DNA of 64,000 bases from Sinorhizobium terangae (GCF_009601505.1 NZ_WITC01000043.1:32335-96334), one strand, 5' to 3'. Shown: positions 12,487 to 23,500, counted from the stretch's first letter. The notes: generated by a model not told the origin, from the sequence alone. Program-made: numbers and translations.

Positions 12487-12859
12487 GGCAGTAGCGGGCC
12501 AGATCTCTCCTCCATAATTCTCACTCGAGACGGTAATCCTGCGCCGGATCCATCGCAAGGCACCGCCGACCCGTCTGACCGCTCGCAGATTGAAAGCGAG
12601 CCATACTTAGAAGGCAGGCGGCCGCCCTTTGCCAACCAATTGGGCATTTCGGATTTTGCTTTATTTTTGAGCAGATATGAATTATACGACAGTTATGCGA
12701 TGCGGTCCCTCCCAAGCGCATCGCCGGGTTCGCGTACCGATATAGCCTGTCGCTGATGCATCGGCGCCAGGCTTTCTTTTTCGGCCACCGATGCGCGGAT
12801 TCGCAAAAACGCCACAGACCAGCAGATCTCCGTTTTGCTTCACTTTCGACCGGCGCTAG

Positions 12860-12961
12860 CGCATCGGCCCGAAAATCGGACCCGATTTTCGGAAAGCACG
12901 ATGCGTGGAATCAAAGAGTTACAGTGTCCCTTGCGCGTCCCAAAGGACGCACGGCGCTGTA
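12860..12961 (-). repeat. RIME-like 102-bp mosaic repeat, inverted copy
   Basis: It is the reverse complement of the units at 12010 and 19550, exactly 102 bases, beginning CGCATCGGCCCGAAAATCGG and ending CGGCGCTGTA. With the copy at 12010 it brackets the gene-free stretch after tRNA-Val as an inverted pair. Confidence 0.85.
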
Positions 12962-13035
12962 GCGGCGATTGTCCATCTCCTCCGCCGGCCTTGGGCGTTG
13001 AACCAACCAGCCCGTTCCAAGCGATCAGGTCCATT

Positions 13036-13071
13036 CCAAAACGTTTCGGCTTGACTCCCAAAACGTTTTGG
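13036..13071. promoter_or_regulatory. Tandem LacI-family operators over the sugar operon promoter
   Basis: CCAAAACGTTTTGG (13058-13071) is a perfect 14-bp palindrome with the central CG typical of LacI-family operators. A second copy, CCAAAACGTTTCGG (13036-13049), has one mismatch. Centres are 22 bp apart, about two helical turns, so two dimers would bind one face. A TTGACT that could be a -35 box lies between them. The LacI gene starts 20 bp on, which points to self-control. Confidence 0.8.
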
Positions 13072-13091
13072 AGAATTCTCTCCGATAGGGA

Positions 13092-14105
13092 GTGAAAGCA
13101 TTGGCCAATCTGAAACAGCTCGCGCAATCGCTTGGACTGTCGATCACGACGGTTTCCCGTGCGCTGGACGGCTATTCCGATGTCTCTGCCGCCACCCGCG
13201 AGCGGGTGCGCGAGGCCGCGGAGAAGGCAGGATACCGGCCGAATGCATCTGCCCGCAGGCTCCGCAAGCAACGTGCCGAATTGGTCGCCGTCACACTGCC
13301 GAGTGACCCCGGCCATATCGGCCCGCCGCACTTTCTCGACATGCTTTCCGGCTGTGCCGAACATCTGGCGAGCGCAGGCCTGAACCTCGTCATCGCACCC
13401 GTTCCGCGCGGCGAGAGCGAAGTAGAAATCTGCCGCCGCTTTGTCGATGGCCGGCGTGTCGACGCCATGCTCCTGGTGCGCACCAAGCGGCGCGACGAGC
13501 GCGTCGAGTTCCTGCAGTCGCGCGGCATCCCCTTCGTCACCAATGGCCGCACCGAAAGCCTTGAGCCGCACCCCTATATCGATGGCGACGGCTTTGCCGG
13601 GTTCCTTGCCGCGACCCGGCGTTTCCAGGCCACCGGCCACCGCCGCATCGGCCATATCGCCGGCCCGCAGGAATATTACTTCGCGCATGTGCGCCGCATG
13701 GGCTGGCAGGCGGCCATGGACGATGCAGGCCTCGAATCCGACCTCTGCGCCGAGGGCGCGCCGACCGAACAGGGGGGCTACCTCGCGGCCCTTGAGCTGC
13801 TCCGCCGTCCTTCGAGGCCGACCGCGCTCGTCTGCGCCACCGACGAAATGGCGATCGGCGCGCTCAGGGCATTGCGCGAGATCGACGGCGGCGATCACAT
13901 CAGCGTCGTTGGACACGACGATCTGCCGATCGGTGCCTATACGAGCCCGTCGCTTTCGACCATGCGCATGACCGGCGAGAACCTTGGGGCGAGCTTCGCC
14001 TCACTGCTGCTTCGTGCCATCGCGGGCGAACCGGCGGCTGAGCTCCAGGAGCTTCACGCGATCGAATTCGTCGACCGCGACAGCCACCGACGCCCGCGCG
14101 GGTGA
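13092..14105 (+). CDS. LacI-family transcriptional regulator of the adjacent sugar operon
   Basis: The 337-residue protein has the N-terminal LacI helix-turn-helix (LKQLAQSLGLSITTVSRALDG) and hinge region, then a periplasmic-binding-protein-like sensor domain (GRTESLEPHPYIDGDG, ATDEMAIGALRAL, GHDDLPIGAYTSPSLSTM). It probably represses its own operon through the two palindromes upstream until a sugar binds. The frame opens at GTG 13092, but AGGGAG abuts that codon; TTG at 13101 (MANLKQLAQ) has correct spacing and is the likelier true start. The substrate-binding gene follows 47 bp later. Confidence 0.9.
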   Translation: MKALANLKQLAQSLGLSITTVSRALDGYSDVSAATRERVREAAEKAGYRPNASARRLRKQRAELVAVTLPSDPGHIGPPHFLDMLSGCAEHLASAGLNLVIAPVPRGESEVEICRRFVDGRRVDAMLLVRTKRRDERVEFLQSRGIPFVTNGRTESLEPHPYIDGDGFAGFLAATRRFQATGHRRIGHIAGPQEYYFAHVRRMGWQAAMDDAGLESDLCAEGAPTEQGGYLAALELLRRPSRPTALVCATDEMAIGALRALREIDGGDHISVVGHDDLPIGAYTSPSLSTMRMTGENLGASFASLLLRAIAGEPAAELQELHAIEFVDRDSHRRPRG

Positions 14106-14152
14106 CGGCATAATCGATTCGATCACGGCCGAGAACAATGAAGGAGGAGAAG

Positions 14153-15427
14153 ATGAAACGCCTGATGTCATTCGGAATTGTGGCTTCCACCGTGCTGGCT
14201 TTTGCCTCACCGGTGCTCGCCCAGACGGTTTTTGTATCCACGCAGCTTCGTCCGATCGAAGAAGCGACCGTCGTTCGCGAGGAACTGCTGCAGGATGTCG
14301 GCGACGTCGACTACGTCGTCGAAGAGCCGCCGCAGTTCGCGGTGCGCATGGAGGCGGAGCGCCAGGCCGGCACCCGCACGGTCAGCCTCGTCGGTGCGCT
14401 GCACGGCGAGCTTTCGCCGCTCGCCGACAGGGATTCCCTTGAGCCGCTCGACGATCTGGCCAAGACGCTCGCGGCCGGCGGCATGCCGCAATCGCTGCTC
14501 GATCTCGGCAAGCTCGGCAAATCGACCCAGCAATACATCCCGTGGATGCAGGCGACCTATGTCATGGCCGCCAAGAAGGAAGCCCTGCAGTACCTGCCTT
14601 CCGGTGCCGACGTGAATGCCCTCACCTATGACCAGCTCATAGAGTGGGGCAAGAAGATGCAGGAAGCGACCGGCCAGCCGCAGATTGGCTTCCCCGCCGG
14701 TCCGAAAGGCCTGATGGCACGCTACTTCCAGGGCTATTTCTACCCGTCCTTCACAGGCGGCGTCGTGCGCACCTTCCAGAGTGCCGACGCGGCGGCTGGC
14801 TGGGAAAAGCTGAAGGCGCTTTGGGCCTATGTGAACCCGAATTCGACCAACTACGACTTCATGCAGGAGCCGCTGGCTGCTGGCGAGGTCATGGTCGCCT
14901 GGGATCATGTCGCGCGCCTGAAGAACGCCATCTCCGCAGCTCCGGACGATTACGTGGTCTTCCCCGCACCGGCCGGCCCGAAGGGCCGCGGCTACATGCC
15001 GGTCGTCGCCGGTCTCGCGATCCCGAAGGGCGCACCGGACAAGGATGGTGCCACGAAGATCATCGAGCATCTGACAACGCCGGACGTCCAGCTCCTTACC
15101 GCATCGCGGGTCGGTTTCTTCCCGACGCTCAACGTAAAACTGCCTGAAGACCTGGATCCGGGTGTCGCGCTGCTCGCCGGCGCGGTGACGGCCACGCAGG
15201 CTTCAAAGGACGCGCTGATCTCGCTTCTGCCGGTCGGCCTCGGCGACAAGGGCGGCGAATTCAACAAGGTCTACATGGACAGCTTCCAGCGCATCGTGCT
15301 GCAGAACGAGCCGATCGCCGACGTGCTCAAGACGCAGGGCGAGACCATGGCCAAACTGATGACCGACACCAAGGCGCCCTGCTGGGCACCGGACGCCAAG
15401 AGCGACGGCCCCTGCCCGGTCGAATAA
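14153..15427 (+). CDS. Sugar ABC transporter, periplasmic substrate-binding protein
   Basis: The 424-residue protein has a signal peptide (KR at the N-terminus, a hydrophobic core, likely cleavage after VLA near residue 23) and the extended family 1 solute-binding fold with DFMQEPLAAGEVMVAWDH. It would capture an oligosaccharide or glycoside in the periplasm. The ATG at 14153 has AAGGAGGA 5 bases upstream; the ATG 15 bases earlier lies before that site. It is the first structural gene of the importer and is followed by a stable hairpin, a common arrangement for higher expression of the binding protein. Confidence 0.9.
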   Translation: MKRLMSFGIVASTVLAFASPVLAQTVFVSTQLRPIEEATVVREELLQDVGDVDYVVEEPPQFAVRMEAERQAGTRTVSLVGALHGELSPLADRDSLEPLDDLAKTLAAGGMPQSLLDLGKLGKSTQQYIPWMQATYVMAAKKEALQYLPSGADVNALTYDQLIEWGKKMQEATGQPQIGFPAGPKGLMARYFQGYFYPSFTGGVVRTFQSADAAAGWEKLKALWAYVNPNSTNYDFMQEPLAAGEVMVAWDHVARLKNAISAAPDDYVVFPAPAGPKGRGYMPVVAGLAIPKGAPDKDGATKIIEHLTTPDVQLLTASRVGFFPTLNVKLPEDLDPGVALLAGAVTATQASKDALISLLPVGLGDKGGEFNKVYMDSFQRIVLQNEPIADVLKTQGETMAKLMTDTKAPCWAPDAKSDGPCPVE

Positions 15428-15434
15428 TCCTCGC

Positions 15435-15467
15435 GAGGATGCCCGGGCGGATTGTTCGGGCATCCTC
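15435..15467 (+). promoter_or_regulatory. Intercistronic mRNA hairpin after the binding-protein gene
   Basis: A perfect 11-bp stem (GAGGATGCCCG with CGGGCATCCTC) with an 11-base loop lies between the binding-protein and permease genes. No T-run follows. Such hairpins often protect the upstream message so that binding protein exceeds permease. Confidence 0.7.
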
Positions 15468-15493
15468 ATCGAAGTCTTCCGAGGCGGGAACCG

Positions 15494-16345
15494 ATGACCA
15501 AGAACCGATCCTGGATCCCCTATCTGCTGATCCTGCCGTCCGTCGCCTTCCTGGCGCTGCTCTTTATCGTACCGCTGCTGCAGACGATCTGGCTGGCGTT
15601 CTCGGACAATGGCGTGCCGTCGCCGGCAAATGCCCAGCGCATGATGGCCGACATCAATTTCACTCGCTCGGTCAAGAATACCTTCCTGCTGACCATCGCG
15701 GTCGTGCCGGTCCAGCTCGCCATAGCGCTTGTCATGGGCACGATGGTCGCCAAGGTCGGCCGCGGCCGGGAGACCATTCTCTGGGTCTGGACGATCCCGC
15801 TCGGTATCTCGGATCTCGCCGCCGGTCTCGTCTGGCTGTCGATCCTGCAGAACAGCGGCTATTTCAATTCGCTGCTGCTCGGCCTCGGCGTCCTCGAGCG
15901 GCAGGCGAGCTGGCTCTCCTACCAGACGCCCGTGGCCCTCTTCTTCGCCATCGCGGTCGCCGAGATCTGGCGCGGCACGGCGATTGTCATGGTCATCATC
16001 GTGGCCGGCCTCAATCAGGTGCCGAAGGAATTCAGGGAGGCTGCCGAAATCTTCGGCGCCGGGCCCTGGACGCGCTTCTGGCGCATCACCCTGCCGCTTA
16101 TCCGGCCGGCGCTGCAATCGGCGCTCATCCTGCGCACGGTACTCGCCTTCGAGGTCTTCGCGGTCGTCTATGCGCTCGGCGGACGCAATTTCCCGGTCCT
16201 CGTCGGCGAGGCCTACACTTGGCAGAACCAGAACCAGAACTACGGCGTCGCCGCGGCCTATGCCGTGCTGATCATGATCATCTCGCTTGCTGCCACGCTC
16301 ATCTATTTGAAAGCCATCAAGGTTGATCCGGAGCGCCTGCCATGA
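15494..16345 (+). CDS. Sugar ABC transporter permease (MalF/UgpA type)
   Basis: The 283-residue membrane protein has six predicted spans, the first at LLILPSVAFLALLFIVPLL. The EAA loop that docks on the ATPase is EAAEIFGAGPWTRFWRITLP near residues 182-201. I start at MTKNRSWIPY because the preceding codons run through the intercistronic hairpin. Its stop overlaps the next start as ATGA, so translation is coupled to the second permease. Confidence 0.92.
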   Translation: MTKNRSWIPYLLILPSVAFLALLFIVPLLQTIWLAFSDNGVPSPANAQRMMADINFTRSVKNTFLLTIAVVPVQLAIALVMGTMVAKVGRGRETILWVWTIPLGISDLAAGLVWLSILQNSGYFNSLLLGLGVLERQASWLSYQTPVALFFAIAVAEIWRGTAIVMVIIVAGLNQVPKEFREAAEIFGAGPWTRFWRITLPLIRPALQSALILRTVLAFEVFAVVYALGGRNFPVLVGEAYTWQNQNQNYGVAAAYAVLIMIISLAATLIYLKAIKVDPERLP

Positions 16346-17187
16346 GTGCGCAAACCACGAGCAAAGCGGGCCCCGCAGGCTTCGTGTCCTCCCGCCGCTG
16401 GCTTCTCTGGAGCGGTATCGCAGCGCTCTGTGCCTGGGTCCTAGTGCCGATTTATCTCGTGGCCCTCGGCGCGCTCGGCGGCCGGCAAGGCGTTTATCAA
16501 TGGCCGAAGACTGGTCTGCCGACCGGCGTCTCGCTAGACCCCTTCATCCTGTTCCTGAAGACCGAGGGCGTGCTGCAGTCCTTCCTGAATTCGCTGGGAG
16601 CGGCGGGAATCACCGTCGCGCTTTCGATCCTGCTCGGCGCACCGGCCGGCTACGCGCTCGCCCGCTACAATTTCCATGGCAAGGACAGTTACCGCCTGCT
16701 GGTGCTGCTCACCCGCGCTTTCCCGCTAGCGATCCTGGCGCTGCCCCTCACCGTTTCGTTCATCAAGCTCGGCCTCTACGACACGATCATCGGCGTCGGC
16801 CTGATCCACACGGTGCTCGCCCTGCCGTTTGCCGCACTCGTGACGCAGGGCATCTTCATGGGCGTGCCGAGGGAGCTTGAGGAGGCCGCCTGGGTGTTCG
16901 GCTGCACCCGCGTCCAGGCTTTCTTCAAGATCGTTGCGCCGCTGGCACTGCCCGGCATCGTCGCAACGGCAGTCTTCGCTTTCGTCATTTCGTGGAACGA
17001 GGTGTTCGCGGCCTCGGTGCTGACGGTCCGCAACCGCACGCTGACGGCCTATCTGCTAACGGTCCTTTCCGAAAGCCCGATGCATTACCGCTTCGCCGGC
17101 GGCCTGATGCTCATCCTTCCGTCGGTTGTCTTCATTTTCGCGGTGAGGCGTTACCTCTTCGCGATCTGGGGCATTTCCTCCAAGTAA
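16342..17187 (+). CDS. Sugar ABC transporter permease (MalG/UgpE type)
   Basis: The 281-residue partner permease has about six spans and the EAA loop EEAAWVFGCTRVQAFFKIVAP near residue 174, followed by LALPGIVATAVFAFVISWNE, the typical MalG continuation. It forms the channel with the preceding permease and overlaps it by four bases. Confidence 0.92.
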   Translation: MSAQTTSKAGPAGFVSSRRWLLWSGIAALCAWVLVPIYLVALGALGGRQGVYQWPKTGLPTGVSLDPFILFLKTEGVLQSFLNSLGAAGITVALSILLGAPAGYALARYNFHGKDSYRLLVLLTRAFPLAILALPLTVSFIKLGLYDTIIGVGLIHTVLALPFAALVTQGIFMGVPRELEEAAWVFGCTRVQAFFKIVAPLALPGIVATAVFAFVISWNEVFAASVLTVRNRTLTAYLLTVLSESPMHYRFAGGLMLILPSVVFIFAVRRYLFAIWGISSK

Positions 17188-17200
17188 CGGGACCATACCC

Positions 17201-18262
<1,062 letters not shown>

Positions 18263-18278
18263 TTTTGGAGTACCCGGC

Positions 18279-19544
18279 ATGAACATGCATATCGACCAGG
18301 CCAAGCGGATTCTCGTCGCCAACGATCGCGGCGGCTACACCGTGCCGACCGACCGGCTTTACCCCTTCCAGTGGAACTGGGATTCCGCTTTCGTCGCCAT
18401 GGGTTTCGCGCTCTATGACACCGACCGGGCCTACCGCGAGTTGGAGCGCCTGGTGGAGGGCCAATGGGCCGACGGCATGATTCCGCACATCGTCTTCCAC
18501 CAGCCGAGCGATACCTACTTCCCCGGTCCGAACGTCTGGCGCACGAAACACAAGATCCCGACGTCCGGCATCACCCAGCCGCCGGTCTTCGCCATTGCGC
18601 TGCGCAAGCTCCACGAGGCTGCAGGCAGGCAAGCGGAAGCCCGCACCCTGCCGCTCTACGAGGCGGCGCTGAAATGGCACCGTTGGTGGTACAAGGCCCG
18701 CGATCCCGAAGGCACCGGCCTCGTGGCGCTTCTTCATCCCTGGGAAAGCGGAAGCGACAACTCCCCGGCCTGGGACATCGCGCTCGCCCGCGTGCCGACC
18801 ACCACTGATACGCCCGTGGTTCGCAAGGATACCGGCCATGTGAATGCTGACATGCGGCCGCGCGACGATGACTACAAGCGTTTCATCCATCTCGTCGACG
18901 CCTATGCCGCCTGCGGCTGGGATCCGGCAAGGCAATGGGAGAAAGCGCCGTTCAAGATCGCCGAAATCCAGACGACCGCGATCCTGCTGAAGGCCGGCGA
19001 GGACCTTGCATATCTCGCCGGCTTGTTCGGCAGGACGGAAGAGGCGGCCGAGATTGCCGCCTTCAACGACCGCACCCGGAGGGCAATCCTCGCCCAATGG
19101 CGGCCGAAGCTGTCGCGCTTCGTTTCCCGCGACCTGATCTCCGGCGACGACGTGGAAGCCGCCACACAGGCGGGTTTCATCCCTCTCCTATCGCTCGATC
19201 TGGACACCGTGATTGCAGGCGCGCTGGTGACCGAAATGAGAGCATGGTCGAAGGGCCTCAAGGTTGCATTCCCGACCACGAAGCCAGGCATCGCAGGATG
19301 GGAACCGAAGCGTTACTGGCGCGGCCCGGCCTGGGCCATCATCAACTGGCTGCTGATCGACGGACTGAAGCGCAACGGTCATCAGGATGCGGCGGAAGAG
19401 CTCAGGAAATCGACGATTACGGCGATCGAGACAGAAGGTTTCGCTGAATATTTCGACCCGGTGACCGGTGAGGGCTGCGGCGGCCTTGGTTTCTCATGGA
19501 CGGCCGCCGCCTATATGTGGCTGACCAAAGCCCGCCTTCCTTGA
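18279..19544 (+). CDS. Glycoside hydrolase, (alpha/alpha)6 barrel, GH63/MGH1-like
   Basis: The 421-residue protein begins with YPFQWNWDSAFVAMG, the acidic motif of GH63/GH37-type (trehalase-like) hydrolases, and later has LLHPWESGSDNSPAWD and RYWRGPAWAIINWLLIDGL, both found in bacterial GH63 enzymes that split glucosylglycerate or mannosylglycerate. There is no signal peptide, so it should act on the glycoside delivered by the importer. The exact substrate is not readable from sequence. It closes the LacI-regulated operon and is followed by a RIME element and a bidirectional terminator. Confidence 0.8.
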   Translation: MNMHIDQAKRILVANDRGGYTVPTDRLYPFQWNWDSAFVAMGFALYDTDRAYRELERLVEGQWADGMIPHIVFHQPSDTYFPGPNVWRTKHKIPTSGITQPPVFAIALRKLHEAAGRQAEARTLPLYEAALKWHRWWYKARDPEGTGLVALLHPWESGSDNSPAWDIALARVPTTTDTPVVRKDTGHVNADMRPRDDDYKRFIHLVDAYAACGWDPARQWEKAPFKIAEIQTTAILLKAGEDLAYLAGLFGRTEEAAEIAAFNDRTRRAILAQWRPKLSRFVSRDLISGDDVEAATQAGFIPLLSLDLDTVIAGALVTEMRAWSKGLKVAFPTTKPGIAGWEPKRYWRGPAWAIINWLLIDGLKRNGHQDAAEELRKSTITAIETEGFAEYFDPVTGEGCGGLGFSWTAAAYMWLTKARLP

Positions 19545-19549
19545 AAGGC

Positions 19550-19651
19550 TACAGCGCCGTGCGTCCTTTAGGACGCACAAAGGACGCTGTGACTCTTTGA
19601 TTCCACGCATCGTGCTTTCCGAAAATCGGGTCCGATTTTCGGGCCGATGCG
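19550..19651 (+). repeat. RIME-like 102-bp mosaic repeat
   Basis: It is almost identical to the 12010-12111 unit (TACAGCGCCGTGCGTCC ... GGGCCGATGCG) with only a few changes, and begins 5 bases after the hydrolase stop. Confidence 0.88.
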
Positions 19652-19669
19652 CTAAGACCGCCTTCCGTC

Positions 19670-19705
19670 AAGAATCCACCGTTTCAGAAAAAGGTGGATT
19701 CTTTG
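19670..19705. terminator. Terminator between convergent hydrolase and peroxiredoxin-like genes
   Basis: A perfect 11-bp stem, AAGAATCCACC with GGTGGATTCTT, around a 12-base A-rich loop. It is placed to stop both convergent transcripts. Confidence 0.75.
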
Positions 19706-19723
19706 ACCGGCTCCGATGAGCCG

Positions 19724-20404
19724 TCAGTGCGCCACCTGCGATGCCGCCGACATCACTTCTTCCGGCGCCGGAGCCCGGAACATATTGCGGCCGTCAGGCG
19801 TCACCTCGGTGAAGCACCAGCGCACCACGCCGTCCCGGTCGAGCAGGAACTGTCCGACCATCTGGCCCATGCCCGTGGCGATCATCCGGTTGTCTTCGTC
19901 CGTTATCTCGTATTCGTCCTTCTTGTCGAGATATTCCGACGCGGCGAACGGATCCATTGGCTCCGGCAATTCTTCGGGCATGTCGATGCGCATCGACATC
20001 GCGCTCTGCATACCGACCTTGCGCGGCCAATCATCCTCGTTTTCGGTGAATTCCAGGTTGGGCAGACCGAAGGCACGGTGCGAAATCCGCTCCGGATCGG
20101 CTGCTGCAAGAAGGTTCGGCAGGGGATGGTAGCGGAAGTAGAGCCGTGCCCGCTCGATTGGCGTATTCACAACCGTCAGGCTTTCGACGCCTTTTTCGTT
20201 CAACGCACCCTTGAGCTGCGCCATGGCGGCGATGTGCCGGCGGCAAAACGGGCAATGGAGGCCCCGAAACAGGCCCACCAAAACCGGCTTGTGACCGCGA
20301 AAATCATCAATGGCGATCTTGCCTTCCTGCGTGATCGCGTCGAGTACGACATTCGGCGCGCGATCGCCCGGCTGCAATGGCCCCGTGCTGCGATATTCGA
20401 CCAT
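19724..20404 (-). CDS. Peroxiredoxin/AhpC-TSA-like redoxin protein
   Basis: The 226-residue protein has a thioredoxin fold with PGDRAPNVVLDAI, then FRGLHCPFCRRHIAAM (CPFC near residues 53-56), as in AhpC/TSA-like redoxins with a CxxC in place of the single peroxidatic cysteine. It probably reduces peroxides or thiols, but lies outside the classic peroxiredoxin motif, so the function is open. There is no signal peptide. It stands alone between a convergent terminator and a cyclase gene on the same strand 160 bp downstream of that gene's stop. Confidence 0.75.
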   Translation of the reverse strand: MVEYRSTGPLQPGDRAPNVVLDAITQEGKIAIDDFRGHKPVLVGLFRGLHCPFCRRHIAAMAQLKGALNEKGVESLTVVNTPIERARLYFRYHPLPNLLAAADPERISHRAFGLPNLEFTENEDDWPRKVGMQSAMSMRIDMPEELPEPMDPFAASEYLDKKDEYEITDEDNRMIATGMGQMVGQFLLDRDGVVRWCFTEVTPDGRNMFRAPAPEEVMSAASQVAH

Positions 20405-20565
20405 GATGCACTCCTCCCACTAATCATCCAGCGCCAGACATCTTCGCAGAAATCGAAGCCCGATGTCTTAGTGCAACTCCGGCAATGTGTACGGTTTACC
20501 GCCCGGAATTGCGTTATTCCAACGAGTTGGATCCCTTCACTGTTTCCATGAAACGATCAAACGAT

Positions 20566-23500
20566 CTAGTCGAGAAATGGCAGTATCATCAATGCTTCAG
20601 GATCAAGATCGTGACGTGCGCAGATGTCTCGAGCCAAGGTAAAATAGCGCTCGGCCGCCTCCAGATCTCCCGCATCAAGGCAGAGCGCTGCAAGACCATC
20701 ATAGCACGGAAACAGCACCTGTGCCTCGTTCGTTTCGGCGGCGAGATCTATCGCCTCGCCATAGAACCGTCGCGCCTCGTGCGGGCGGTCGTGGCACTGG
20801 TAAATCTGCCCGAGCACAAGCAACGAAACCGGCAGGTGCTCGCGCTGGTCGAGGGCGCGGTCGATTTCGATCGCCTTCTCGGCGGCTGGCACGCCGTCGT
20901 CGGCGCAGCGGTCGGTGAAGGTGCAGTAGGCCACGGCCAGGTTGGCGAGCAGCCGCGCCTGAAAGCCGAGATCGCCGATGCGCCGCGCCATATCCAGCCC
21001 GCGTCGGCAGACCTCGACCGCAAGCTTCGGATCGACGATGGTGTAGAGCACACCGAGATTCGTGTATCCGCGGCAGGCCGCCTGCATCAGGGTAGCCGCC
21101 TCGGCAACGGCAACGCTCTCCTCCACCGCAGCGATCGCTTCGCGCGTCTGGCCACGCCGCGCCAGCGCCACGCCCCTGGTGTTCAACGCCTCGGCCGTCA
21201 CCAAGGCCGCCTCGCGCCGCGCCTCGTCACTGGCGTCTCGCGCCAAATCCCTGACCCGGCTCAACGCGTCGTCGGCCCATTCCGACGCGGCAAGATAGTC
21301 GCCCATGCGAAAAGCAAGATGTCCGCGCTCCTGCAGAAGGGAGGCGCTCTCCACGGGCGCATCCGCGCTTGCGAGAAGGGCCGCCGCATCGCTGAAATTC
21401 GCTTGTGCCTGTTCGCGATTGCCGGCCTCCCAGAGAAGATGGCCGAGCTTGCGGAGGATCCGGGCGGAGGCAACCGGGTCGGTCGAGACCCGCTCGCAGC
21501 CGAGCAGCGCGTGATAATGCTCCTCCGCCGCGGCACGCTCACCGGTCGGCACCAGGAGATCCGCGATGCGCTCGCGGGCGACGAACCATTCCGGCCTTTG
21601 TTCGCCCAAGGCCGCAAGGGCTGCCATGGCCTGCCGGTAGTAGCGGATGGCATCCTCGTTGGCACAAAGCTGGCGCGCTCGATCGCCGGCCGCCATGAGG
21701 TAGCGCGCGCCCCTGATCCTGTCTGCCGACTGGCTGAAATGGTGGCCGAGCAGCGCCAGTTCCTCGAACCGCTGCGGGTTCTCGCCATAGCGACGCTCGA
21801 GCGCCTCGGCGATGGTCGCGTGAATTTCCGTGCGGCGCTTCACGAGCAGGTTGTTATAGACCGCCTCGTGTAGCAGCGACTGCGTGAAACGGTAGGACTG
21901 CAACGATCGCTCGCTCCCCGCCTCCTCTATGATTTCCGTGTCGCAAAGCAATTCCAGGCCCCGGTCTACCTCGGCCGGCGCCACGGAGATGCTCCTGAGC
22001 AGGTTCGCGTCGAAGCTCGGGCCGATCACCGCGGCGCAATGAACCAGCCGGCGAACCTCCTGCGGCAACCGGTCGATTCTTGCGAGCAGCATCGCCTCGA
22101 TGCCGATGGGGATATCGACCGTCGCTTCACCGCCGGCCACGCGCCAATGGGAACCGTCGCGCGTGAGCGTCTCCAGATCGATCAGGCTGCGGACGATCTC
22201 CTCGACGAACAGCGGGTTGCCGCCAGCCCGCCGCAGGATCCGTTCACACAATTTGTTGGGCAGACCGCCTTCTCCGAAGAAGGCCGACAGGAGGTGCTGG
22301 CCATCGGCAGCGGATAATGGACCAAGGCGCAAGGCGGTGATGCTGGTGCGGCCGGGCGCCAGCCGGTCGGGACCGGCATCCGGCCGCTGCGTCGTCAAGA
22401 GCATCAACGGCCGGCGATCGAGCCTGTCCAGCACGAAGCGCAGCGCCTCGAGCGAAGCCGAATCCGCCCAGTGCAGGTCCTCTATGACGAGGAGAAGCGG
22501 CGCCTGGTCGAGACGGCGCTCCATGATCGTCCGGATGGCGGAGAACAGCTGCCGCCGAACCTGTTCGGGCGCAACGTGCTGCAGCATCCCATCGCGATCG
22601 TCGATGCCGAGAATATGAAAGAAGAGCGGCATGAGCTGTTCGATCTCGTCCGGCGGAAAGCCTATTTCGGCAAGGCCCAGGGACAGGCCCTCCTCTGTCT
22701 CCTGCGGCGTGTCGGCCGGGGATATGCCGTAGGCACTGCGCAGGACCCGGGCGAGTGTTCCGTAGGAGGGTTCGCCGAGTGGGGAACACGCGGCCCGCCG
22801 CACGGCGACGTGTGCAAACTCGGGCTCCTCGCCAAGGCCGGCAAGAAAGTCGTTGACGAGACGTGTCTTACCGATCCCGGCTTCACCGGTCAGGCGCACC
22901 AATTGCGCCGTACCGCTGGAGGCCAACGCAAGACAGTCGCGCAAGCGCCCGATTTCCTTGTCGCGCCCGATCAGCGGCGCGCTCAGGCCGAGCGCGTCGA
23001 GCCCCCGTGCCGCGCGCGGCACGTCGAGTACCCCGCTCATGCGGTGAACCTGCACGCTGCCGGCCTTGCCGCGCAAGGTGACCGCCCCAAGCGTCTCATA
23101 GGCAAAAGCATGCCGCGTGAGGCGGTGCGTCACCGGCCCCACAAGTATCTCATCAGGCCCCGCCATCGACTGCAGCCGCTGCGCGGTGTTCACCGTGTCT
23201 CCGGTGACGGAATAGGATTTGCTGTCGCCTGCACCGAAGGCGCCGGTGACAACGGGGCCGGTATTGACACCGATATGGAGGTTCAGCGGCAGACCGATCC
23301 GCACGCGCCAGCGTTCGCCCACGTGCGCCGCCCGGCGCACCATTTCCATCGCCGCACGAAGCGCTCGTTCCGGGTCGTCCTCATGCGCCACTGGCGCACC
23401 GAAGAGGGCGAGCAACGCGTCGCCGATGAACTTGTCGACGAAGCCGCCGAAGGCTTCCACGGCCTCCGTCAACTCCTCGAAGAGTTCGTTCTGCAGCGTC

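Larger units (their letters stand above)
12112..12859. other. Gene-free stretch after tRNA-Val with decayed sequence
   Basis: About 750 bases without an intact gene. It holds one possible ORF remnant (12147), a terminator (12379), a type 2 repeat (12430), and an AT-rich patch near 12650-12690 unlike the surrounding GC-rich sequence. Small ORFs called here overlap the repeats and show no recognisable protein. The position right after a tRNA suggests an old integration scar. Confidence 0.5.

Noticed and set aside
12840..13916. 358-residue frame antisense to the LacI gene
   Set aside because: Runs through a RIME element and the operators; mirror of lacI, no family.
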